Shown here: positions 30,391-40,794 of the stretch, piece by piece
Layout of the letters: the number at the start of each line of letters is the position of its first letter
How positions within the stretch are numbered: the first letter of the stretch is position 1
NCBI GenBank assembly: GCA_902806565.1
Contig: CADCXA010000062.1
Coordinates: 124,001 to 188,000, forward strand
DNA length: 64,000 nt
From: Hypoxylon rubiginosum
Taxonomy: Eukaryota; Ascomycota; Sordariomycetes; Xylariales; Hypoxylaceae
Direction: 5' to 3'
The notes under the pieces: model-generated
Database searches by the model: none
Told to the model about the DNA's origin: nothing
The model's input: the letters and a program-made list of their open reading frames with translations, nothing else
Translations under genes and position numbers: made by a program

Positions 30391-30882
30391 CAGCCAAGAT
30401 CAACGGGAAGCATCCAGGTGAAATCTTTAGACGCCAATGAAAGTCCGCAGGTAAAGCTCAACATGATGAGCGACCCCGAGGACAGGGAAGTGGCGCGAAA
30501 GGCTTTACGCTTCACTCTCCACTTGGCTGAACTGTTCGTGCACCGTTCCGGTTACCCCAAAGCATCTCGGATATTTCACCACCCGGGGAACCGCAACGGA
30601 GATGGGTGGAATGAGAATGACTGGCGTTCCGTCTCGGATGCATGCCTAGACGAATATGTCCAGAAGAATGTCGTATCTTCCTTCCACCTGACCAGTTCCT
30701 GCCGCATGGCTAGTGCGGAGGAGGGTGGTGTTGTCGATGGGCAGCTACGAGTTCACGGATTTAAGAATTTGAGGATTGCGGATGCAAGTGTCTTGCCTGG
30801 TGTTCCCCCTGCACATCCTATGGCGGCCGTATACATGGTAGCCGAGCGGTGCGCCGACTTTATTAAGAAGACGTGGAGTTGA
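30391..30882 (+). pseudogene. GMC oxidoreductase, C-terminal fragment
   Basis: The reading frame encodes the substrate-binding C-terminal domain of a glucose-methanol-choline (FAD) oxidoreductase. It starts PRSTGSIQVKSLD, runs through NMMSDPEDRE and SFHLTSSCRM (containing the catalytic His) and GFKNLRIADASVLP, and reaches PPAHPMAA (second active-site His) before a normal TGA. About 160 residues remain of the usual 550-600. The N-terminal FAD-binding Rossmann part is absent. An in-frame TAG at 30379 and the AT block lie immediately upstream, so no start codon can be assigned. The CTCCAG before the homology could be an intron acceptor whose donor exon is gone. Both active-site histidines survive, so truncation looks recent or caused by the junction. 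It converges on the SDR gene 170 bp away. Confidence 0.85.
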
Positions 30883-31052
30883 TTCGGCTTGTAAATAGAT
30901 GGTCACATTAAATAACCCCGAAGCTTCATGTATTCTTGAAAACATCTTGTAAAGTGGAAAATAGAGACTGATTTATAAACAAATATCGTAGTCACGACTT
31001 TGATGATACCTAAGGCAGTCGAGTCAACAGGACTAGGTACTAGGTAACACGA

Positions 31053-32054
31053 TCAAATATTCTCAGTGACTCCCGGCGAGATCTTCTCCAGGATCTCGAC
31101 CAGCTCTCCATATAGCTTCTTCTGAAGTTTGGCGCCCTCCGCCGATTCGACAAACTCGTGCGGCGTGCTCAACTTGCAATCTTCCAGGTAGAGCCCGTGG
31201 CTCTTCCACCCCGCCGCGGCAGCCCAGATATACGTCCGCGCTCCCATCTCGGCGGTCCGTCCGACGAGTCCGAAGCCGACGGTGACGAAGGCCTTGTAGG
31301 CCCACGGCCAGGCCTCCTTCTCGCGCAGGAGCTGCGTCTTGCAGGAGCCGGGCTCGACGACGTTGAGCACGACTTCCGGCTTTCCGCGGCTCTTCCGCTC
31401 GAGCATGCGGGCCGCCACCTCTCGGGCGAAGAACAGGCTGATCAGCTTCGTGTTGGCGTAGCGGTGGAACATGTCCGAGTCGCCGCGATAGTGCTCCATG
31501 ATGGACGGTTTGTCACGGCCGTCGAAGACGGTGTAGAAATGCGCGTTGGAGCCAACAATGACTAAGTGCGGGACGTTGCTGTCGCCCTGAGACTCGGCGC
31601 TGCCCGTGTAGAACTTTTCTTTCGTAGCGCGTAAGACCGGGAGCAGCAGCAGAGCCATGAGCCACGTGGAAATCACATTTACGGTAGTGATGCGCTCGTA
31701 TCCTTCGGCAACTGTGTACGTCATTCCCAAGATGCCAGCGTTCTCGACTACAACATCGAGGCGGTCCAGCTTAGCAGCACGCTGGCAGAAATTCTTGACG
31801 CTGTCGAAGGATGCAAGGTCGACTTGCCACATCTCGACTCTGCCTGGATTGCTGGTCGCATCGACATGGTTCGTAGACTCGATATCCCGTTTGGCGGCGT
31901 TGCCCTTTTCCACATCCCGGCAGCCGAGGATGACTTTGCTCGCATTGAGGCGGATGAAATGGCGGGCGGCCTCGAGTCCGATCCCCGTGTTAGCGCCTGT
32001 AATGAGGACGGTCTTTCCCGTGAAGTCCTCCTTTGGGTAGGGCAACGGGAGCAC
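31053..32054 (-). CDS. Short-chain dehydrogenase/reductase (SDR)
   Basis: Intronless gene for 333 residues. It shows the classical SDR layout: cofactor motif TGANTGIG (19-26), the VDL acidic turn (Asp79), NAG (105-107), Asn126, Ser169 and the catalytic YANTK (Tyr199, Lys203). Length and sequence style match the fungal TIC32/retinol-dehydrogenase-like SDRs that reduce or oxidise a carbonyl/alcohol with NAD(P)H. A basic residue after the glycine motif (GCRD, 44-47) favours NADP(H). No signal peptide or membrane anchor is evident, so it is probably cytosolic. Its substrate cannot be read from sequence. It is convergent with the truncated GMC oxidoreductase; a redox pair of this sort is common in secondary-metabolite loci, but no backbone enzyme is present here. 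Confidence 0.92.
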   Translation of the reverse strand: MLPLPYPKEDFTGKTVLITGANTGIGLEAARHFIRLNASKVILGCRDVEKGNAAKRDIESTNHVDATSNPGRVEMWQVDLASFDSVKNFCQRAAKLDRLDVVVENAGILGMTYTVAEGYERITTVNVISTWLMALLLLPVLRATKEKFYTGSAESQGDSNVPHLVIVGSNAHFYTVFDGRDKPSIMEHYRGDSDMFHRYANTKLISLFFAREVAARMLERKSRGKPEVVLNVVEPGSCKTQLLREKEAWPWAYKAFVTVGFGLVGRTAEMGARTYIWAAAAGWKSHGLYLEDCKLSTPHEFVESAEGAKLQKKLYGELVEILEKISPGVTENI

Positions 32055-32911
32055 CTGAGTAGTGAAGGATCTGTAGACGCTTCGGTTCCTAGTAATAAGT
32101 TCACAGGACGCACGTTAATATCGTGTGAGAGCACGAAGCAAGGTAGAGCTCAGGGGGGATCACATACATCGTATGTACCTAAATTAGTGGGGTTTAATTG
32201 TGCTCAGGGGTAGGGGGGCGGGTTATTGAATCGAAACTAGGCGGGGAACAGCATTTCAAGTATTAAATGAGCGCTGGAATGGGCTGCGAACCTTCTCTAA
32301 CTAGGTAATTTAGGTACCAATCACATATCTATTTTCGCGGGACGGTCTCGTGGTGATGTTACTTAACAGTCCTAATCAGGTAGGAGGTCTATCATGCAGG
32401 CTGCATGGAACTCTCCTATCTCGCTACAAGAGCGTTGGTAACTAGCTGCGCCCCTTTATTCAACCAGTTGGGCCTACACGAATGGGTAGCATCGATCGCA
32501 CCTCAATACTACCTCGTACTAACTTATTCGAATAGATACCTCTCTACCTCTCGTCATCCTCTCCCAAAGTTGATCAGGTGGGACTCGACGGTCGACGACT
32601 ATGTTCGGGTTCATTTAGAAGGTAGCTGGTAGATTCTGCAAACGTGTTACTGATATCCTAGGACCTTGGTATCTACTCTAGATAGGTACCTGAATAATGA
32701 ATAGTCGAGATGGCACTACAAGGAACCCTCACATGTAGCACAAGCATGCCTGCTGACTCATTATAGCAATATACAGATATGCAGGGCTACAACCAACAAG
32801 TAAAACGTTATTAGGCAGGTATTTGTTTACACTATCAACAGTAGCATTTTTCTTCACATTTCACTTTGACTGGGAACTAGGGTTCATTACCACACCCTAA
32901 AGTTGGTAGAC
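32055..32911. other. Intergenic region between SDR and rse-1
   Basis: Shared upstream region of two divergent genes. It contains several copies of the TAGGTA/TACCTA motif (for example near 32,304 and 32,684). A 75-codon ORF at 32405-32632 has no recognisable features and is not called. I see nothing else I can support. Confidence 0.5.
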
Positions 32912-35900
32912 ATGGCGAGCACGTCTAATATGCTCCTATATTCACTGTCGATTCAGCCTCCGACTGCCATCACACACGCCATCGTCGGCCAGTTCTCCGG
33001 CACCAGGGAGCAGCAAATCTTGACAGTCTCGGGCTCCCGCCTGACGCTGCTATCACCCGATACGAGCCTAGGCAAGATATCCCCGCTTGTCTCGCATGAC
33101 ATCTTCAGTATAATTCGAGCAGTCGCCCCACTGGGAGCACAAAGGGTAAGCTACTCTACCCGCGAAGTTTCGCGCTTGAACCAGCGACAGAAATGCAATG
33201 CTAATATGTATCTCAGACTACATCATCGTGACTTCCGACTCGGGTGGCATCGCAGTACTCGAGTACCTGGCAGCTCAGAACCGCTTCACTCGCGTACATC
33301 TGGAGACGTTTGGGAGATCTGGCGTGCGCCGAGTTGTGCCTGGTCAGTACCTAGCTGCAGACCCCAAAGGTCGAGCCTGTCTCATCACCTCTGTTGAAAA
33401 GAACAAGCTCGTATACGTCCTCAACCGTAATTCTGAAGCTGGACTTACTATATCCTCACCTCTTGAGGCTCACAAGCAAGGCATCCTTGTCTTTTCTCTT
33501 GTGGCGCTCGATGTGGGCTATGCGAATCCAGTGTTCGCGTCACTGGAGACAGACTACTCGGAAGTCGATCAGAATACATCCGGCCAAACCTCCCCGGATG
33601 TCGAACTTGTTTATTATGAGTTAGATCTCGGCCTGAATCATGTGGTCCGTAAGTGGTCTGAACCTGTCGATCCGACTTCTTCACTACTCTTCCAGGTACC
33701 AGGAGGCAACGATGGCCCAGGCGGTGTTCTCGTGTGTGGAGAGGAAAGTGTCACTTACCGACACTCAAACCAGGAGGCGTTTCGCGTTCCTATCCCTCGG
33801 CGACGGGGCGCTGCCGAGAACCCGCAACGGAGACGTACTATTATCTCCTGGGTAATGCACAAACTGAAGAATAGGGTGGAAGCCTTCTTTTTCCTGCTGC
33901 AGACTGAGGATGGCGACCTTTTCAAGGTAACGCTCGATATGCGTCAAGACAGTGAAGGGGGAGAGAACTTGACAGGAAAGGTGAGTCGTATCAAAATCAA
34001 GTATTTCGATACAGTCCCAATTGCTACTAGCATTTGTATTCTCAAGAGTGGCTTTCTCTTCGTTGCCAGCGAGTTTGGAAATCATCACTTTTATCAGTTC
34101 GAAAAACTAGGTGATCATGATGAAGAACCCGAGTTTGCCAGCGATAGTTTTCCAGTCGATCCATGCGTCTCTTACCAGCCCGTTTACTTTCAACCATGGC
34201 CGCTGGAAAACCTCACCTTGGTTCAATCCATCGATTCAATGAATCCACTTATGGACTCTAATGTTTCCAATTTGACCGAAGATGACGCGCCACAAATCTA
34301 CTCGGTATGCGGCAACGGCGCAAGGAGCAGTTTTAGGATGCTAAAGCACGGATTGGATGTCAACGAGATTTTTGTATCCGAGTTGCCAGGAACAGTTTTG
34401 GCTGTTTGGACGACGAAGCTTAGGCGCCACGATAAATATGACGCATATATTATCTTGACCTCGGCGAGCGATACGTTGGTCATGAGTATCGGGGAAGAAG
34501 TTAAGCAAGTTGACGACTCTGACTTTCTTACGTCGGTCAGCACTCTCGCCATCCAGCAAGTCGGGGATAATGGCCTGGTCCAAATCTACTCTAAAGGCAT
34601 CCGTCATATTCACAACGGCAAGGCAATAGAATGGAGTGTTCCGCAGCATCGATCTGTCGTGGCTACTACCACGAACGAACAACAAATTGCGGTAGCCCTT
34701 AGCTCAGGAGAGATCGTCTATTTCGAAACGGATAGCGACGGGCTGCTTGCCGAATACGAGGAGAAAAAGGAGATTTTCGGGACCGCGACTTGTCTTAGCT
34801 TAGGCCAAGTACCTGAGGGCCGTATACGGAGCTCTTTCTTAGCTGTGGGATGTAATGACTGTACTGTTCGAATACTTAGCCTGGATCCAGAATCTATGCT
34901 CGAAAGTAAGTCTGTCCAAGCACTAACAGCGGCTCCATCGGCTCTGAACATCATGACAATGGAAGATTCGTATGGTGGCTCTGCACTGTACCTGCACATC
35001 GGCCTGCACTCCGGAGTCTACCTTCGAACAGTCCTCGATGAGATCACGGGAGAGTTGACCGACACGCAACATAGGTTTCTCGGCCTTAAACCCGTCAAGC
35101 TCGTCCAAGTTACAGTCAATAGGCAAACATGCATCCTGGCTATCAGCTCCAAACCATGGTTGGGGTACATGGATCCTATCAGAGGCTTCATGATGACACC
35201 CCTTAACTATGAACAATTAGAATGGGGCTGGAGCTTTAGCAGCGAGCAGTGCGAGGAAGGCATCGTTGGAGTCCATGCGAACTACCTCCGGTAAGTGACT
35301 ATACACTCCCGCCATTATAGCTTTTCTATAATTCACCAAACATGAAAGCCTTGCTTCCGCTGATCATGTTATCAGGATCTTCTCTATTGAAAGTCTACAC
35401 GACAACTTAGTCCGAAAATCCGTTCCTCTCACATACACACCACGATGTTTCGTCAAGCATCCAAATGGGCTCTATTTCTACACCATTGAATCTGAGAATA
35501 ATACACTCGCACCCGAGTTGCGTGCGCAGTTGCTAGCAGATCCTAGTGTGGCAAACGAGAATGGCACAGTACCCCCACCGGAAGATATTGGTTATCCGCA
35601 TGGATCCGGCCGGTGGGCCTCCTGCATAAGCATCATCGATCCAATTGCCGAGCGAGTACTTCAGAGACTAGATATCCGAGGTAATGAGGCAGCTGTCAGT
35701 GTGGCAGTGGTTCCTTTCACGAGCCAGGAAGGCGAGAGCTTCCTGATCGTTGGCACAGGCAAAGACATGGTCCTAAACCCGAGGCAATCTTCGGCCGGTT
35801 ACATCCACGTTTATCGATTTCTTGATAACGGAAAGAACCTCGAGTTCATCTGCAAGACGAAGGTAGAGGAACCTCCGCTCGCGCTAACAGCTTTCCAGGG

Positions 35901-36727
35901 CCGGCTAGCAACGGGAATTGGCAAGGTGTTGCGAATCTACGACTTGGGTCTAAAACAATTGCTGCGAAAGGCTCAGGCTGACGTGGCACCACAGCTAATC
36001 GTTTCCCTTGAAACCCAGGGCAACCGTATCGTCGTTGGCGACATCCAATACGGTGTGACTATGGTGGCGTACACTCACGGGCTTAATACGCTTATCCCTT
36101 TTGTTGATGATATGTCCGCGCGGTGGACAACATGTACAGCTTTGGTCGACCACGACTCTGTATCTGGCGGCGACAAGTTTGGCAACATCTGGATCGTGCG
36201 ATGTCCGGAGAAGGTTAGCCTCGACGCCGACGAATCTCAGTATGATATGATTCATGCGCACAAGTACCTATCCGGCGCCCCGGATCGACTTAACACGATG
36301 GCGCACTTCTTCACACAAGACATTCCGACCAGCATTAGCAAGGCAAGCCTCGTCGTAGGCGGGCAAGAAGTCCTCGTCTGGAGCGGTTTACAAGGAACGA
36401 TCGGCATGTTCATCCCTTTCCTCATGCGCGAGGAGGCCGACTTCTTCCAGACACTGGAGTTGCGCATGCGCAACGAAGATGTCTCGCTCGTCGGCCGCGA
36501 CCACCTCATTTATCGCAGCTATTACATGCCGGTCAAGGGTGTTATAGACGGAGATCTATGCGAGCGATATAGATTACTTGCTAGCGATAAAAAGCAACCG
36601 ATTGCTAGCGATCTCGATCGCTCAGTGAGGGAAATAGAAAGGAAGATTTCTGTACGCTACTCGCTATTGCCTTAAAACTTCCCGAGCTAATCGCAAATAG
36701 GATATCCGAACGCGGTCTGCCTTTTGA
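32912..36727 (+). CDS. rse1: SF3b subunit 3 pre-mRNA splicing factor, frame-broken in exon 1
   Basis: Exons read as 32912-33145, 33217-35290, 35376-36651 and 36701-36727. The translation matches SF3B3/Rse1 (SAP130) end to end: MMS1/CPSF-A type beta-propellers, blocks such as [61 protein letters not shown] and [10 protein letters not shown], and a last exon giving the invariant DIRTRSAF terminus. The protein is a scaffold of the U2 snRNP SF3b complex in the nucleus. Introns 2 and 3 splice in frame. Intron 1 does not: exon 1 ends on a codon boundary (234 nt) while exon 2 needs one preceding base. Reading GSTK|DY in the other frame fits the family, and about 10 bases are missing before it relative to the conserved SLxAFRLxG segment. 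The total is 3,611 nt, one short of a multiple of three. It may be a frameshifted (pseudo)gene, a diverged second copy or a sequence error. Confidence 0.9.
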
Positions 36728-37011
36728 AAGATTATAGGGCGAGATGGCATATCTGTGTCAGGAGTCATATATCATGGGCAATGGCCGGCCACAGTTGGAT
36801 ACGTGATATATTAACCTCTAGGACTACGGGGCATCCCACCCCATCTGCTACCCCTTACCCCACGAGTTCTGGATAAGATGATTTCCTTGGAATCGTTGTT
36901 CTAGCTAAGTTTGAAATTTGGGGGGCTTCTCTACATCTGTGGCGAGTTGATCTTAATCACGTTCATAGTTTCGATAAGCTTCATTTAATGCACCACGATT
37001 ACTCACCGATT
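36728..37011. other. Intergenic region downstream of rse-1
   Basis: Ordinary-composition DNA after the rse-1 stop. No gene, repeat or RNA was recognised. Confidence 0.4.
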
Positions 37012-37230
37012 CTAAAACATCGGGTTCTTGATGTGAACTGTACTGCCGTCGATACGGCGGACTTCGAATTTCTCAGCTGTATACGATTGTGCGAGTTGTT
37101 GTTCAATATCTACAAGATCCTCTTTCCGCCATAGCTTAACCCCTGAATAAGTCTGCCCTACGCTGGCTGCTAGTTCTCCAATGGGAACAGCCATAGTCAA
37201 GGACTGATTATATGAGCTGGCCGTCCCCAT
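37012..37230 (-). CDS. Small hypothetical protein
   Basis: A 72-codon ORF with ATG start, convergent with rse-1. The product begins MGTASSYNQS and is soluble-looking with balanced composition (KLWRKEDLVDIEQQL in the middle, STVHIKNPMF at the end). It has no signal peptide, membrane segment or motif I recognise. The non-repetitive, mixed composition is more protein-like than the neighbouring random ORFs, but there is no further support. It could be a real short gene or the 3' exon of something longer. Confidence 0.3.
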   Translation of the reverse strand: MGTASSYNQSLTMAVPIGELAASVGQTYSGVKLWRKEDLVDIEQQLAQSYTAEKFEVRRIDGSTVHIKNPMF

Positions 37231-37528
37231 TCCCCGTGGGCCTCGACATAGCCGGGAGATTCAGTCGCTTGGCGATACTCAATATGATGACTTACTATAG
37301 GAAAGAGAGGCAAACGGGGCATGGGATAAGTCCAGTGCCTTGGATAACCCCAAGACACCTTCTGACCAAAGCTGGAAAGCCTTCACCGTCTCTTAAACAA
37401 GCTAATACAACCTTAAGCTTGGCTTCGTTTTCCTCGATTGTAAAACGGAGCTTCGGCGGGTGGTGAAGGACGGGAGGATTTATGGGCCAGCCGCACCGCC
37501 AGATAAAAAGGGGGTTTCATGACCAGCG

Positions 37529-37584
37529 GCCTGCTTAGGTAAGTAGCCTTGGCCTACTTACCTAATGACTTAGGTAAGCAGGCA
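37529..37584. repeat. Nested inverted repeat of TAGGTAAG type
   Basis: TAGGTAAGTAG at 37536-37546 pairs with CTACTTACCTA at 37554-37564 (11-bp perfect stem, 7-base loop). Outside it, GCCTGCTT (37529-37536) pairs with AAGCAGGC (37577-37584). The core shares the TAGGTA/TACCTA unit seen elsewhere in intergenic DNA of this window. It could form a hairpin or cruciform; function is unknown. Confidence 0.7.
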
Positions 37585-38107
37585 TCCAAAGTTCCCCTTT
37601 TACTCGTGTCGCCCTCAAAAGGCCTTATATTTTGGATATAAGATACGCAACTATCAGTTTCTCGGTCATTGCTACTAATAGACACCGAGACATGGGATAG
37701 GAAAGGCCCCTTTTTCATTAGCCTCTACCATATCTCGAACTAGCAGCTATTAGGTTCATAACTCTTCGCGCAACAGCACAGTTGCTTAGCTAATCATACG
37801 GTTGCCTTGGTGGCATTTTTGGGAAAGATGGAGCCACGACTATCACTTTTGCGTTGGCCAGCTGCCATATACGGCATAGATATCCGGATGATTTTAAGAT
37901 GTCACCCTACACGGGCTTGGCTTTGCCTAGAAACAACATACACCAAGCCTAAACGATACTCCATGAGATTTAATGCCCCACAGCAAATCAGTTTAATAAA
38001 GAGGGGGGCTGCTGGATTTTTATCATGTTCAAGCATCCTATGCGTACCAGCTTGAGTCTTTAACTGACATTAAGAGAGACTACCCATGACTCGGTCTATC
38101 AACAAAA
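37585..38107. other. Intergenic region upstream of the GH18-like gene
   Basis: No gene is supported. An 82-codon ORF at 37807-38055 lacks recognisable features. The final stretch before 38108 is the presumed promoter and leader of the secreted GH18-like gene, without a clear TATA box. Confidence 0.4.
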
Positions 38108-39013
38108 ATGTGTTCTCATATGTCGATATCCACCATGTTATTTGGCTTATTTTTGCTAGCTTCGACGTTTACTAGTGTCGATGCCTTCACCGTGAAGAGT
38201 ATTTTTTTGTTTAAGGATGTAATTCAATCAAACACGACTGCTCTGAAAATCTCCGGCTTCAACACGTTGCTCATCTTCCGAATCGGTGTGCTGACCAATG
38301 GCGATCTGGTATACTATTCCACCGGCAGCGCGGGAGAAGCTGTAGATGCACCTGTCGTAACCAATGGCTCATATGTTGGGGGGGCGGCGTTGGCTGATAA
38401 GATCAAATCGTTCAAGTCTGGTACGACAGATATTGAGAGAGTGGAAATATCTCTAGTATCACACGACACGACATTCCAGAACATCCGCAGCCTGATTAAT
38501 GCGGATGGGGTTGGTTCAGATACGATATTGTATAAAGGATTTGATGCGTTGAAGGCTGCATGGGGACTTGACGCTTTCAACAACGACGATGAGTCTGTCT
38601 ACGACGTGTCGAGTACGGTCAGCTTCGGCGTAATGCTTGGGGATATCGGATACAAATACTCAATTGCGCCATACACCAATTCCGGCTTTTGGTTCAACGT
38701 CAAGAGCCAAATCGATGCCACGGTCCCTGAACTTTTTGATACGGTTTATCTGCAGGTTTATGACGGTGGTGCGAGCAATGATCCAGGAACATGGCAGGAT
38801 ACGCTGGGTATGCCGGTGGTCCCCATTGTCTGGGTGACTAACGACGCAAAGCCGTCGCAAGGCACTACTGTCGCACAAGCACGGACAAAATTCTCTGACT
38901 GGTCCTCTCAGTATCAAGTTGCTGGCGGAGGATATTGGAATGATTATGACATTGAGAAGTTGGGCTCCTCATATGAATCTTATGGAGGTGCCCTAACAGA
39001 CATCTTTCCATAG
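38108..39013 (+). CDS. Secreted GH18-like (chitinase-fold) protein
   Basis: Intronless, 301 residues. Residues 1-26 form a signal peptide (hydrophobic MLFGLFLLAS core, cleavage after VDA-F); initiation could also be at Met5 or Met10. The mature protein reads like the small fungal secreted GH18-related family often labelled 'coagulation factor 5/8 type'. VERVEISLVSH would be the beta-3 strand, GLDAFNNDDE (153-162) sits where GH18 enzymes carry DxxDxDxE, and VPIVWVTND and GGGYWNDYD follow near the end. Here the motif is D155-x-x-N158-x-D160-x-E162, so the acid/base Glu is kept while one Asp is replaced by Asn. It probably acts outside the cell on an N-acetylglucosamine-containing glycan or merely binds one; activity is uncertain. 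The overall fold assignment is inference from motif and length. Confidence 0.6.
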   Translation: MCSHMSISTMLFGLFLLASTFTSVDAFTVKSIFLFKDVIQSNTTALKISGFNTLLIFRIGVLTNGDLVYYSTGSAGEAVDAPVVTNGSYVGGAALADKIKSFKSGTTDIERVEISLVSHDTTFQNIRSLINADGVGSDTILYKGFDALKAAWGLDAFNNDDESVYDVSSTVSFGVMLGDIGYKYSIAPYTNSGFWFNVKSQIDATVPELFDTVYLQVYDGGASNDPGTWQDTLGMPVVPIVWVTNDAKPSQGTTVAQARTKFSDWSSQYQVAGGGYWNDYDIEKLGSSYESYGGALTDIFP

Positions 39014-39140
39014 ATATTAGCCTCAATAATCGAGGTAGTTAAACCAATATTACCATGTATTCCTGAAGAGAAATGTATGAGTTGAAAAGGACATACTGTT
39101 AAACTCATGGATCTGATCATATTGCATTACCCCTGAGATG

Positions 39141-39160
39141 GTACCTACCTAGGTAGGTAC
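39141..39160. repeat. Perfect 20-bp palindrome GTACCTACCTAGGTAGGTAC
   Basis: A perfect self-complementary 20-mer lies about 80 bp upstream of the kinase ATG and is built of TACCTA/TAGGTA units. Shorter versions occur at 57873-57884 (CTACCTAGGTAG), near 46,671 and near 59,255. Confidence 0.9.
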
Positions 39161-39242
39161 ACAAAGTGGTCCGTGCATTTGAAGTAAGGGGCATTCATAC
39201 TTGTTCATCCCTTGCTAGCTACGTAGGTGCGAATGAGAAAAG

Positions 39243-40794
39243 ATGTCTGAACAACATCTTGTTCAAAACATGAGAAACGGCTACTGGAGGACCTATCCTA
39301 TCCAAGTCGCAGAGAGACTGGGAGGTAACTCATTCCTACGACAGAATACCCTATCCCTCCCTTTCTCGTTTACGCAAGGATGCTCTCGTAAGCTGAAGTC
39401 TAGTTTGTTAGGTGGGTCATCTCGGTCGCTCCAGAATGTGACCTATTCCAGCACATCACGACTAGTGAATGAGCTATACCACCCTGAACACGATGTAGAG
39501 AACCTTGAAGGATATGTCCCAGGCGGATTCCACCCGACAGCTATTAAGGACACATTCTGTGACGGTCGGTATAAGATTGTCCATAAGCTCGGCTTCGGTG
39601 GTTACTCGACGATCTGGCTTGCCCGTGACCAGATTCGCCAACGATTCGTATCTCTAAAGATCCTAATAGCAAGCGCATCCCGGAGCAGCAACGAAGGAAG
39701 TATTCTCTGCTTGCTTCAGAATGGAAACTCGTCTCACCCGGGAAGGCAATTTATCCCAACACTATTGGACCAGTTTACATTTGCAGGGCCGAATGGGCAA
39801 CATTTATGTCTAGTTGGAGAGCCGTATGGATGCAGCGTCTCTAAGTCTAAAGAAGACAGCGTGGATCTCATGTTCCCAGTCAAAGCGGCTCGGTCAGTTG
39901 CCGCACAGCTCGTGATGGGACTCTCATATTTGCACGATTGTGGAATCTGTCACGGAGGTGCCTCATTCTCAACCCCTCTAGTTTTATTCAGGGCTAATAG
40001 AATCATATATAGATTTACATATGGGCAATTTCCTTCTACGAATTCCAAACTTTGACTCATTGACCATCGCAGAGCTATACGACCGCTTTGGCAAGCCATA
40101 TGAGGTCCAAGTTCGCCGGATCGATGAGAAGAAGCCTGAACCACACGCGCCAGCTCATGTCATCTACCCGATGTTTCCATGTCTGCCTTCAAATGAGGTT
40201 ACAGAACCCGAAATTGTTATATCTGACTATGGGACATCTTTCATCACATCGCAGACACCATCGCCGACACTCCACACCCCAACACTTTATGCCCCACCGG
40301 AGGATTTCTTCCAAGAACCTATCACGCCTGTCGTAGATGTCTGGACTCTTGGTGTAAATCTTTATGAAGTCCTTGGCGAACGACCGTTGTTTGAAACACT
40401 TAACTGGGACAAGGATGACATTATAGGCGAGATGGTCAGCACGTTGGGCCGGCTGCCGGAATGGTGGTGGGATTCCTGGGCGAACCGTGCGGAATTCTTT
40501 GAGCAGAATGGGGAATGGATCTCGGACTTCAAGCGGATTTCCACGCCTTCCTTCCGCCAGCTACGTCAGCGCTTGTGGGATATGGGCCGGGGCGAGACGT
40601 CGGAAGCCTGCAAGTGGGATGTTGCCGGCGGGGAGTTGCAAGACTTGGAAGATTTGCTCAGAGGCATGATGACCTTTGAGCCGGCGGAGAGGCTTACGAC
40701 AAAGCAATTGATGGCATCTCGGTATATGGTCAAATGGGGGTTGCCGACGTGGCAGAGCCAGAGGGTAAAAAGGGGGGATCAGAAGACCAGATAG
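39243..40794 (+). CDS. SRPK-like serine/threonine protein kinase
   Basis: Exons 39243-39957 and 40013-40794 (intron 55 nt with a GGCTAAT branch site) give 498 residues. Kinase landmarks are in order: glycine loop GFGGYS (117-122), Lys139 in VSLKIL, Glu151, catalytic loop HGDLHMGN (Asp239, Asn244, spliced exactly across the intron), DYG in place of DFG (Asp310), YAPPE, then VVDVWTLGV. The HGD and DYG variants and the long insert between them are typical of the SR-protein-kinase-like family that is greatly expanded in moulds. All catalytic residues are present, so activity is likely; the substrate is unknown. The N-terminal 90 residues are basic and Ser-rich with no recognised domain, and the true start could be a downstream Met. 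Confidence 0.9.

Noticed and set aside
30391..32054. Secondary-metabolite cluster seeded by GMC and SDR
   Set aside because: No polyketide synthase, NRPS, terpene cyclase, P450 or pathway regulator is present, and the GMC gene is truncated.
31158..32213. Plus-strand ORFs of 127-135 codons opposite the SDR
   Set aside because: They are antisense shadows of the SDR gene and have no recognisable domain.
32405..32632. 75-codon ORF between SDR and rse-1
   Set aside because: No signal peptide, domain or splice signals, and composition like random translation.
33765..36509. Minus-strand ORFs of 84-114 codons inside rse-1
   Set aside because: They are antisense shadows of a clearly coding plus-strand frame.
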